Below, in pieces: positions 14,634 through 24,598 of a stretch of DNA of 49,173 nucleotides (position 1 is its first letter; each line of letters opens with the position of its first letter). A program made the translations under genes and the position numbers. Source of the DNA: Monosiga brevicollis MX1 (Eukaryota; Opisthokonta; Choanoflagellata; Craspedida; Salpingoecidae); NCBI RefSeq assembly GCF_000002865.3, contig NW_001865075.1:288259-337431 (forward strand), given 5' to 3'. The notes under the pieces were generated by a model. It searched no databases. It was given only the letters and a program-made list of their open reading frames with translations, and had not been told where the DNA came from.

Positions 14634-17600
14634 ATGGCGGCTCCAACGGCAGCCGCTGTAAGATGGAGGACGTTGGTGATATCGTGCCTGGTCTGCACCG
14701 TGGCCTTGCCAGCCTTGGCAACGACTCCCAGCACAGCTCCCGAGCCAGTGTTCTGTACGCCCAACCATCTTAATCCCTATGAGTGCAAGTCCAACGGCAC
14801 TGTCATCACGCGCATCCCGGCCGGCTTTCTCTGCGAACTCGCCTGTATCTCCAACACCATGTGGTCCCGCGTTCGCTGCACCGACGACGGTTTCTTTGTT
14901 TCCGACCCCAGTGGTAGCCTTTGTCCCGCCTATACAGCAGCCGGCTGCACCTACGACCTTGCAGCTGGTGCTCTATCTTGTGATGGGCGAGGCGTTTCAC
15001 CCGAAGACAAGCTCACAAACCTGATTAGATACAGCGGCCATACCGAGCTACGTTCCTTGGACTTTCAGTACCAGTACATTCGCGCCATCAGCAACAATGA
15101 TATGCATGGCCTGCGTGGTCTCCGCAAGCTGCGCGTGGCGTCATCGCACATCTCGGCCCTCGAAGGAACCTTGTTCATTACGATGCCCCACGTCCAGTCC
15201 ATCGACCTTGCCTACAACGTCCTGGATACGATTACCCCCGGCATGATGATGGCCGAGCGCCAACTTCGCTTCATCAACCTCACCGGAAACCCCATCACTG
15301 CTATTGAGGCTGGTGCCTTCAACTACTCCTTCTCCCGCAGCTGCAGTGTTTCTTCCACCATCGTCCTCGATGACACCAACTGCTCCTGCCAGGCTGCTCC
15401 GGCCCCGCATTGCAATACCCAAACTTGCTCTTGTCTTGGACAGCACATGGGGCCCGCCCCAGTGGTATTGCCGTGCACGCCATCTCTCACCGATGGCCCC
15501 GTCTTTGAACAGGCCCAATTGTGCGATGGTGTTCGTGACTGCCCTTGTGGTCGTGATGAGCGGTTCTGCTCCAACCTCATTGATGTGTCTGACAGCCTGT
15601 TCGGCCGCTGCTTTGGTTTGCCTGTGGCAGTGGACGTTTCCTACGGCTTGGCTCGCATTTTTACTAATGACTCCAACTACACCACCTCGACCTGCTTCAC
15701 CGTCCCGCTCACTGGCTTGGGCTGGGGGCTCGACATCTTCACGTTCAATTCCGAGACAGCCACCGCCATCTGGCTTTCAGAGTTCAACATCAACCTCTTG
15801 GGTCGGCTTTCCATTCAATTGCTCTGGTACCCCGATGATTCTTGGATCTTCGTCTTCAACGTCACCGACGTCTCACCCCACGTCCAGGAACCCTTGCATC
15901 AGGTTCTAGTCCCTGACTTTGTCGCCAACCCCAACGCCTCTTGCGACTTGGCCTCCACAACTGCCACGCCTTCAGAACCGGCTCTAAAAAATGCCGTTTC
16001 AAACGCAAGTCCCTCCACGACATTGCTCATTAGCATCAGTCTAGCTGCGCTTGTCGTCCTCGCCCTAGCCACGGCCGTCTTCCTTTACACCCGGCGCAAA
16101 CCGTAAGTCACTCGACTGCCATTCAAGGCATGCTCCTTTGTTTTGATCTGCTCTCTCAGCTGGGCTGAGCCTTTGGTTTGAGCAACCTTTGCTCTTTTTT
16201 TCCTTTTTCTTTGGTCGGCTGAACTACGGACCATGTCGCATCTGCAGGGTCGTGCCCACCTCCAATAACGTCCTCATTTTACAAAAGCGGTCAGTCACCA
16301 CCCTGCCAGTGTGCAATTTAATGCCCAGGCGTTTTTCTTCACCCCGTTTTGCTCACTTCGGCGCTTGACCACTTTCTTGATAGTATCGAGCAAGGCCTGG
16401 CTCTCACAGCTCAGAGTAGTACGCGGTTGGCTGCCACGCGTGCATTTTTGAAAAGCATCGAGTTTCAGCCGAACCAGGTCGAATTTGAGCACGAACTTGG
16501 CCACGGTGCCTTTGGGGCCGTTTTTCTGGCCACCTTGCACCAAGGCGAGAAGAGATCAACAGTTGTTGTCAAACAAGCCCACCAAACCGAAGCAACTGCT
16601 ATTGAAAGTGCCCTACACCTGCTCCTCGAAGCGCACATGATGGCTATTAGCCGCCAACATCCCTGCATCTTGCAGATTTGCGGCCTTCACCTCGGTGATT
16701 CCACTCTCACCGCTAGTGAATACTGCGCAGGTGAGCCCAAGTGGCGTGCTTTCGCTGGTTTTTTTCTTCCATTTCACTTTTATCTAAGCCATGCCTTCCA
16801 CGTTCTTTTCCGTGTCAACCTGGGTGTACTGGCTGGCTAGGTGGTGATCTACTCACCCTCATGCGACGGAGCCGAGCACAGCTAGCCCCACACGGTCAGA
16901 GAATTGCCGTAGCCCGCAAAAAGCCGCAGCCTTGTTTCTCTTTTACCCTTTTCTGACCCTATAAAGTCGAGCATGGCTGCTCGACGTTGCCTGACGCCGC
17001 GCTTTTGTTCAAACTCAGCGCAGTATGGCTGGACCATCTCCATTTGCTCATCATCGCTCAGCAAGTTGCGTCAGCGTGTCAACACTTGGTATGCTTGCAT
17101 CAACCTCACTGCCTCATCTGCGCAGACATACTTGCCCCCCAAGCCTGTTCTGTGGATGATCCTAATTCACGAGCCGCTCCCATCACAGGCTTCCCTCAAC
17201 ATAGTGCATCGTGATGTGGCAGCACGCAACGTGCTCCTGCTCAATGCCTATGTGTTAGGCAGTCACATGCAAACGCCTATGGTATGCCTTCGCACCCAGG
17301 ACCGCAGCCTGCTGCACATGAACACGATGTTGACAGTTTTTGGGCTCTATCACTAGGTGAAGCTGGGTGATTTTGGCCACGCCCGCTTGTTACATTCAGG
17401 GGAGGCCACCGTGGCCTCAGAGGACGGCTTTGCGGCTAATCCTGCTCTTGAGGCAGCAGACTACTACCTTCAGCAAAGCACCATCACGGTGGCGAGCCGC
17501 TGGCATGCGCCTGAAGTGTTGCGTAGTCAACGCTTCTCCCTCAGCTCGGATGTTTGGAGTTTTGGTGTGTTTCTTCATGAGCTGACCACCCTGGGCACTG

Positions 17601-17912
17601 TACCCTACGCCGACATTCAATCAGAGCAGGAGTGCATCTCTCGTATTTTACAAGGCCTTTGTCTGCACCCACCGCCAGGCAGCCCGACGGCTGTTGCCCA
17701 GGTGAGTGATGGCGATTGCCCCATGAGAGCAGGCAGGCTCGTCGTTGCGTAAAGTCGTGCTTGACCACCTTCTCATGCCTCACGACCTCCTTGCCGCACA
17801 GGCCATGCAGCGGTGCTTGAGCAAAGATCCGCACCGGCGGGGCCAGTTTGAAGCACTACACGAGTCATTTCAAGCTGAAATAGCAGAGCGGCAGCAGGAA
17901 TCTGAACTTTAG
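14634..17912 (+). CDS. Receptor tyrosine kinase with LRR and LDLa-like ectodomain
   Basis: Eight exons: 14634-16102, 16248-16289, 16384-16730, 16841-16894, 17024-17088, 17189-17281, 17357-17701, 17802-17912; 841 aa, phases consistent. A signal peptide (1-30) is followed by a Cys-rich cap, leucine-rich repeats (about 128-215), a compact LDLa-like module LCDGVRDCPCGRDERFC (about 297-313), further ectodomain with N-glycosylation sites, and a single membrane span (about 464-487) with an RRK stop. The kinase domain has glycine loop GHGAFG (543-548), Lys567, HRDVAARN (666-673, the tyrosine-kinase form), DFG (695-697), tandem Tyr726-Tyr727 in the activation loop, WHAPE and DVWSFGV. All catalytic residues are present, so it should be active. 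The protein ends about 30 residues after the kinase domain, with almost no tail for SH2 docking. The ligand is unknown. Its 3' end converges on CPT2. Confidence 0.93.
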
Positions 17913-18346
17913 CGGTTCCGTGCTGCTATGGCCTGGGGACATTGCGCCAGCACCTGTGCGCCATGCGCCAACGGCAGGTGGGCGCGGCTCAACCAAACTG
18001 TGCAGATTGGTACAATAACATGAAGTCAAGCTGATGCAGCCAGGGTCCGCGTCACTGGCTGTTGCTGCTGTGCAGCATGACGATGGCAATGGCGAGAGCA
18101 CAATGATTTGCCTACAAAAATTTACATCCGGATTCAAGTTTGCGCAGCCACAACTCATATACGATCACACGTCAATTGTTGTTTGGGGTGGGGGGAGGAA
18201 AAAAAATGTCTCGGGGTGAGCACGGTGGCCTGTGCATAATTTTCTTGAGTCAGCCCTGCTCCGTGATGTGATAACAACGCGAGCCCGCGGTGGCACCCAA
18301 ACGGCTGATATGCATCCTATCGTGAGCCCACAAAGAGCGGGGACAT
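17913..18346. other. Convergent spacer between RTK and CPT2
   Basis: About 430 bases shared by the two 3' UTRs. No additional exon seen. Confidence 0.5.
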
Positions 18347-21300
18347 TCAAAAGTTTTCGCCTGATGCTACCTTGACCATGTCGTGCATGGCCTACGCGTG
18401 GCAACGGATCGGTGAGTCAACAAAGATGGGGTTTCAAGCTGATGAACGTATGCATAGCTCTGCTCAAGCTCAGGCCAAAACTTGCCTTGTCCAAACTGGC
18501 GAGGAACTCATCCGACTGTAGGTGGTAGGTCATGAGGATAAAGCGCGCGCCAATGTCCACAATGCCGTAGCCAATGCCATAGCAGTCCTTGTTCACGGGG
18601 CCAAAGCCGCCGGCATCGAGCGCCGGGCTTGCGAGAGTGGACGTCGAGATAATGATGTGACCCAACTTTTGATAGGCCTAGTTAACAGTTGCCTCAAAAA
18701 GGTAAGGTGGCGCGAGGTGGCAAAGGCGGCCAGTAAACCAGATTCCCAAGTTTGCCGGGCGTGGCTCTACAATGCGCATGATAATGCAACACAGAACTCA
18801 CAGCATCCTCAAAAATCGCAGGGACAGGGAGTCCTTTGCGCTGGGCCAGTTCACGGAGGGCAAACAAGTGACGATCCCATCCACCACCCAAAAGACCATC
18901 CTGCCAGCAGCGACCACATGCCCAGCGTAAGTGACAGCACCCCACAGCAGCCGCAGTACATTGTAGAGGTGGCGAGTAGACAAGGCCCGACCTTGGAGAT
19001 TTGAGCATGGTTCTTAATGGCGGCACGCATGAGCTTGTCGCGCTCTTCGAGAGTAGCGTTGGGGTCGCAGAAGGCCTTGACAAATTTATCGCTCTCCGGG
19101 GTGCAGGAGCGGATGGTCTCGGTACGGCCATGGCGGAAGCCAGCAGTTGAAGCCGACTCATAGGTGGAGGCTATCGAAGGTAAGAGTAGGTCAAAGGTGA
19201 GAAAGAAACAAGGGGCTGCTTGGCAAGGATGGCGGACGAATTGCACAAGCGCTTTCGCCACGTAAAGAACAATAATGGGCCACGATGTGGCAGGCGATTC
19301 GCACCATTTTCACCAAAGAGACGGTAGTAAGCAAGCTGGAAGGCCATTTGGAGGGTGCCTATCCGAGTCGCGCATCCAGATTAGCCGAGTACCCCCAAAT
19401 CGCGAACAAATGACATGGACACACGACCATGTAGCTTCACGATACGGAGCTCCTACCATCGGCACCCAGCTTGAGCTTCTTGAGCAGGTCGGTATTCATT
19501 GCCTATGTTTGACCAAGGTCAAGATGGATTTTGGTGAATGATTCGCTAGGAAACTTGAAGGAAAGGAACGCACAAGCACGCTTGAGCTTGCAGAAGAGCT
19601 GATATGGGCCCCAGTGCTTCACCTGCGTTTGGAGAAGCTTGCAGTCGACCGAGTTGGCAAAAGCATCGAATTCAGTAGCAGCCTTGTTTAGCTGTTGGGT
19701 CACAGAGTCGGTAAATTCAAAGTCGAGGCGCTGAGGCTGAACGCCAGCTTGGGGCGCTGGGGATGGGGTCTTGGTGCTCTCTTCATACACCTCGTTGACG
19801 TAGCGCAAGACAGCCACACCATCACCCCAGCCGTGCTCAAAGTTGACGCTGGCCTTGGCATTCTTTGTCACAATGAGCTGGAAGGACTTGTCAAACCAGC
19901 GGTTACGACCGTCGCCATGAAGCATGCACTGCACACATGCAATAGGGGCACGCATGCGACAAATATATAAGAGGCTGACGAACAGCCGCGTCGAGCAAGC
20001 CAAACAGTCCCATGAGTCGGTGCTCGGTACTTACACGCAGCAAGTCGACCCACTGGCTGTCACTAATGTTCTCGAGCTCGGTCATGGGAGCAGGGCCGGC
20101 TTCACGGTGCTCGAGTGAGACGGCAAAGAGGGCAGAGTCAATCATTTCCAAGGCAGTCTTGTTCTTGTTGTTCTGAATCAACTCTTGACTATGGGGGGTG
20201 GGTATGCAAACATGAGAAAGCATTTGACGGACAGACACCTTATTGGAAAGCATGTGCTCAGGGCGGTACAAAGCCATACCGCAAAGCCGCCCAAGTATCG
20301 CGATTGAGGGTAGTGGCTGCACCGAGCGGAGCGCAGGAAGTGTTGGGGGGCTGGGTGGCAATTTGCTGGATGGCAGCGTGGAGCTCAGCTTCGGGGACCG
20401 CCGTACCATCCTCCTTGAGCACGGGCACGGCGAAAAACTCGTGGCCGTACTGAACGACCACATGGCTATGACACGTTCACAGTTTCGCACAACATGAGCA
20501 GAGGCTCTTACAGATCAACGTGGCAAACTGTGCATGGGCTCGCCAAGGGCGGAAAAGGTTCACGGCTTCTGCCTCTGCAGGGGTGTATCAAATCAACCAT
20601 GAAACGATGGGGCAAGTTTGGCCTACCGAGCCTGGCTTTCAGGGTAGGTGACATGCTTGTCCGTGCCAGGGCAAGGAACACGCGTGGATGCGAAGAGACG
20701 GTTGTACTATTTCAACATGGCGTGGTGTTCAGAGATGAGGGGATAAGGTCGGAATGAGTGGGCGGGCCAGTCAACAGCAAGGCGCGTCATACCTGTGACA
20801 TGTCCAGGGCATAGGCGCCCGCCAAAAAGCCGATGGCCCAGGAGAGTTTGTCGGGTGCGCCATTGACAAGCTTGGTGAACCAGGGGTGGCGGCTGCGCTT
20901 CTCGTTTGTCTCATAGAGATCTAGCAGGAGGATGCGGGCGGGCGTGCCAGGTCTAGTGAGCTTTTGGACGAGCCTGCGCTGTGCACGACTTGCACCAACC
21001 TGGCTTGAGCTGCTTGTCTCGCAGCGTGCGATAGAACGCCACCGAGGCATGAATCAAGCTAGCAGTGCGGGCCGCCTTGTGCAGTCAAATTGGGTCAGGG
21101 TGAGGGCCCGGCATTGGGTGAAGGAAAAAAAAAAGGTGATGATACGCGGCAAGAGCGAAGCGATTTTATAGGCGACCTGCTGCTGCTTGGCGGTGTCCGG
21201 ATCATCCTTGAAGGTGAGCTGAGGATTCATGTTGATGGGCAGAGCGTCGCGGTAGTTCATGTACATTTCGTACCAAGGCTTGGCAATGTAGCTCGTGCCG

Positions 21301-22159
21301 CTGCCCTTGTTCTGTCGTAGAAAAGCAAGCAGCGCCATGAGAAGGAGCAGACCGTTCAGTCACCCGATATCAAGCATTTCCAGTTGCCGACAAAAAATTC
21401 AACCATGCCCTGGCACAAGGACGAGGAGCAGGCAATCACGAACCTCGGCTGCCAGCTCCTTGTGCAGCTCGGCACCAACGCCACTGCGAAACTCATCGAC
21501 CAAGGCCTGGGAGGAAGTGTTACGAGATAACATGAAGGCGATTAGGAGGACGAGCATGGGGGAGAGCTCGTCGGAGGGGCGACACCTCAAACCAGCAAGC
21601 AACCCAAAAACAAACCTTGGTCTTGGCATATTGGTCCTCGGAGACGAGAGGTTGAACGGATTTCAAGTACTATCATGCACAATGTGGGAGTTCGTGTGAG
21701 GTCTGAGTATCTAAAGAAAAGGATCGAGGAGAGAAGGCTCGGGGAGGGAACGGAGCACTGCAATCGCTCATCGGCAAAGATAACCAGGCAGAAAAAAAAA
21801 AAACCGTACTCGCTCAAGGGTTTTCTCCAACTTGGGCAATGGGAGCTGGGGCAGAGATTTTTGGAACTGGTAGGTGGGAATCTCAGTCTAATCAAAGGCA
21901 CCAGGGCAAACAGCAAGGTTGGATTCCATCAGGCCAGCATGAGATTGAGGCCTTGGGCACTGAAGCACGTGCTTGCGGGTGTGTGCGCAGCCGAGCGCCA
22001 AGCGCCGTGCGAAAAGTCGTCCATCAAGCTCTTCCGTGTGCGTGGACATACCTTGTGCAGATAGCCGTCACTCGTCAGTTGGCGGACGGTTCGTCCCAGC
22101 ACCCGACTCCCCCGAACGGCAGTCGTGGCCGTCGATCGGCCCGCGCGCACCGCTGCCAT
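18347..22159 (-). CDS. CPT2: Carnitine O-palmitoyltransferase 2, mitochondrial
   Basis: Seventeen exons (5' to 3'): 22159-22052, 21887-21810, 21669-21616, 21506-21444, 21311-21177, 21075-21000, 20920-20793, 20706-20627, 20465-20280, 20188-20035, 19928-19623, 19502-19457, 19358-19305, 19170-18992, 18900-18802, 18677-18486, 18391-18347. They add up in frame to 660 aa, close to animal CPT2 (about 658). The Arg/Thr/Ala-rich N-terminus (MAAVRAGRSTATTAVRG) fits a mitochondrial presequence. Diagnostic segments: IPTYQFQKSLPQLPLPKLE, TSYIAKPWYEMYMNYRD, LHGDGRNRWFDKSF, catalytic His386 in NFEHGWGDGVAVLR, and STYESASTAGFRHGRTETIR. It converts acylcarnitine and CoA to acyl-CoA on the inner membrane for beta-oxidation. 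The last intron (18485-18392) has donor AAG/GCAAGT, a GC-AG intron. Splicing it gives KAMHDMVKVASGENF, matching the family's end. Reading through gives an unrelated tail to a stop at 18417. Confidence 0.95.
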
Positions 22160-23106
22160 TTCACTGGAAACGAAGAGAAGGAAAGAGAGAGAGAAGAGAG
22201 AGAGAAGAAAGAGAAAACTGTGAGAGAGAGAGTTTGAGAGAGAGAGAGAGTTTGAGAGAGTTTGAGAGAGAGAGAGTTTGAGAGAGAGAGAGTTTGAGAG
22301 AGAGAGAGTTTGAGAGAGAGAGAGAGAGTTTGAGAGTTTGAGAGAGAGAGTTTGAGAGAGAGAGAGTTTGAGAGAGAGAGAGAGAGAAAGAGAGTTTGAG
22401 AGAGTTTGAGAGAGTTTGAGAGAGACACAGAGAGAGATCAACTTGAGAGAGAGAGAGAGCGAACTGTCTTTTGCTCCAAAAAAAACAAAACCACAACAAT
22501 GTGCAGCAACAACTACCATGTTTACTACAATAAGAAACATCGTGCAGCAGATTATTCTATCTTTCACGTCAATATGTAACGTTATGAAATTGTGTAAAAC
22601 TGCAAAAACCTCTATTTTAACAACGTAAACTGTTTAATCGGGAGTTGACAACCTGAACAGATGCTGAATCAACATGTCGTTGATGTTTTGCTCCAACACA
22701 GAGGCGGAACCGATGTCGATCCGGCGAGGAGCAGAGGGCTCGTAGAGGATTCATAGGTGCGCAGAAGGCTCAAGGGCTCATAAATGGGTAGAGGGACATG
22801 CCTGATTACGCACGCTTTAAGGTTGGCAAGGGAAGTGGGGTATCAGCACCAAAGGTCCGAAAGAAATGGGCGGGATGGGCCATGCGGCAAGACATTCGGC
22901 ACAAGGAGGGGGGGGGGCTTCCTATCAATTAACCGCTTCACTTCACCCCAAGAGCACGGTGCCACAACAAAATGAGGGAGACCATCACATGCACAATCAC
23001 TGGTATGCTCTGCTGGTCCGATGCCGCAAAGCCAGGGCGGCTTTGCGTGGGAATAAAAGGATATTTGACCAGACTGCAGGCATGACATGGAGGAAATACC
23101 AACTGT
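22160..23106. other. CPT2 upstream region and 3' flank of tryparedoxin-like gene
   Basis: The first 300 bases are a GA minisatellite with TTT punctuation. The rest is AT-rich (about 22480-22640) and then mixed, with no supported exon. The CPT2 promoter and 5' UTR should lie in or beside the GA array, which on the CPT2 sense strand reads CTCTCT with AAACTC. Confidence 0.55.
22175..22465. repeat. GAGAGAG(TTT) minisatellite
   Basis: GA dinucleotides punctuated regularly by GTTTGA give units of about 10 to 22 bases, for example GAGAGAGAGAGTTT, repeated roughly fifteen times. It starts about 20 bases upstream of the CPT2 start codon. Confidence 0.92.
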
Positions 23107-23568
23107 CTACAGGATGGCACACCAGCCACCCGGGGGCGCTTCGCGCCAGGGAAAGTATTCACCCATGGGATCGCGACTAATATAATTGCGACCCCAGGTG
23201 GTGATGACCTCAAAGTTGCTATCCAGCAGAACCAGACAAGGAATGCCCATGACGCCAAAGGCTTTGGGCAGGTTTTGACGGGCCAGCACGTCCTGGAACT
23301 TGATGGCGAGCCAAGGCATGGTTGCAAAGTACTCGGCAAACTCGGGTTCAGTGCGATCCATCGAGCAGAAGATGACCTCAAACTTTTTGCCCGAGGCTCG
23401 CAGCGTCTTGTGTGTCTCGGCCAGCATTGGGGTGAACTGGCGGCAAGGGGGGCACCAATGCGCCGAAAAGTAGATGGCAATGACCTCGGCATCAATGTCA
23501 TCCCGCTGTACCCGCGTACCCTGCGGGCCCAGCAGCTCTGCCGGCACACCCTCGCGATGACTCGTCAT
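23107..23568 (-). CDS. Tryparedoxin/nucleoredoxin-like thioredoxin-fold protein with C-terminal CaaX box
   Basis: Single exon, 153 aa from the ATG at 23568. The frame is open further upstream, but without family-like sequence. The thioredoxin fold carries active site WCPPC (38-42) in the context YFSAHWCPPCRQFTPMLAE, then FEVIFCSMDRTEPEFAEYF and the cis-Pro loop GIPCLVLLD. WCPPC with this downstream pattern is typical of tryparedoxins and nucleoredoxins, which reduce protein disulphides. The protein ends PPGGWCAIL: the last four residues, Cys-Ala-Ile-Leu, form a canonical CaaX motif of the Leu type that geranylgeranyltransferase I uses (the same four residues end some G-protein gamma subunits). 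That would anchor a soluble reductase to membranes. The function is inferred from motifs. A missed 3' intron would remove the CaaX ending. Confidence 0.82.
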   Translation of the reverse strand: MTSHREGVPAELLGPQGTRVQRDDIDAEVIAIYFSAHWCPPCRQFTPMLAETHKTLRASGKKFEVIFCSMDRTEPEFAEYFATMPWLAIKFQDVLARQNLPKAFGVMGIPCLVLLDSNFEVITTWGRNYISRDPMGEYFPWREAPPGGWCAIL

Positions 23569-24106
23569 CCTGGCGGCACAGCAATCAGCTGGAATTGAAA
23601 AAACACATCCCAACCAAGGCCCAAAGAGCGTGAGCCATGAGCGTTGCTCGAGCAAGAAAAAAATAAAAGAAAATCACCCTTGCAAATGCAACAGCACACC
23701 CCACAACCTGCCTGCCACATCTCCTTCCCCCGCGAGCACCAGCCATCCATCCATGGACCACCACGCACGTACCCAGAAAAAAAAAAACGAGAGAGAGAGA
23801 AAGAGACCCTTTTTCACTCTTTTCTTACATGTGGTAATATTGTTTTCTTTTCTCTTCTCTCTTCTCTCTTCTCTTCTCTCTCTCAAACTCTTCTCTCAAA
23901 CTCTTCTTCTCTCAAACTCTTCTCTCTCATTCTCTCATTCTCTCTCACTTTTCTCTTGCTGTCGTGGTTCGTTCAATACGAGAGAGCAGACGACGGGGGG
24001 CGGAGGGGTTACGGCAGTGGGGTTTGACGTGTGTGTGTCTCTCTGTGTGTGTGTGTGTGTGTGTCTGTGTGTCTGTGTCTGTGTGTCTGTGTGTCTGTGT
24101 GCTGGT

Positions 24107-24137
<31 letters not shown>

Positions 24138-24598
24138 GGGGGGCCCCTAAAAAAAAATGTTTTTTTAAANNNNNNNNNNNNNNNNNNNNNNNNNNNNNNN
24201 NNNNNNNNNNNNNNNNNNNNNNNNNNNNNNNNNNNNNNNNNNNNNNNNNNNNNNNNNNNNNNNNNNNNNNNNNNNNNNNNNNNNNNNNNNNNNNNNNNNN
24301 NNNNNNNNNNNNNNNNNNNNNNNNNNNNNNNNNNNNNNNNNNNNNNNNNNNNNNNNNNNNNNNNNNNNNNNNNNNNNNNNNNNNNNNNNNNNNNNNNNNN
24401 NNNNNNNNNNNNNNNNNNNNNNNNNNNNNNNNNNNNNNNNNNNNNNNNNNNNNNNNNNNNNNNNNNNNNNNNNNNNNNNNNNNNNNNNNNNNNNNNNNNN
24501 NNNGATTCACGCTGGCGGATTGGGACAGCACACACTGCAGGCACTGATGCATGGCCTCGAGAGCTTGAAGAACCACGGCTGAGTGCGGGATCGGCGCC
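23569..24598. promoter_or_regulatory. Divergent intergenic region with low-complexity tracts and an assembly gap
   Basis: Between divergent start codons at 23568 and 24599. It contains a CT/CTTCTCT tract (about 23805-23950), a GT/CTGT tract (about 24029-24120), a run of about 23 G followed by CCCC, A7 and T7 (24121-24169), then the gap. Both promoters should lie here. An in-frame stop at 24566 supports the downstream ATG. Confidence 0.5.
24170..24503. other. Assembly gap (N run)
   Basis: 334 N bases. The gap directly follows a poly-G run and homopolymers, so it is probably a sequencing failure in low-complexity DNA. The true size is unknown, and reads across it may carry promoter or 5' UTR of the plus-strand gene. 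Confidence 0.98.

Noticed and set aside
14806-15909. Other-frame open frames over the RTK ectodomain
   Set aside because: Shadows of the 1469-base first exon, without recognisable domains.
18417-18485. Read-through C-terminus of CPT2 ending at 18417
   Set aside because: The tail has no family resemblance, whereas the GC-AG splice gives a phase-0 ending that fits CPT2.
20189-20236. 48-base intron between 20237 and 20188 in CPT2
   Set aside because: First considered, but the running frame shows the donor is at 20279 (CG/GTATGG). Only that join gives WAALRQELIQNNKNK in phase.
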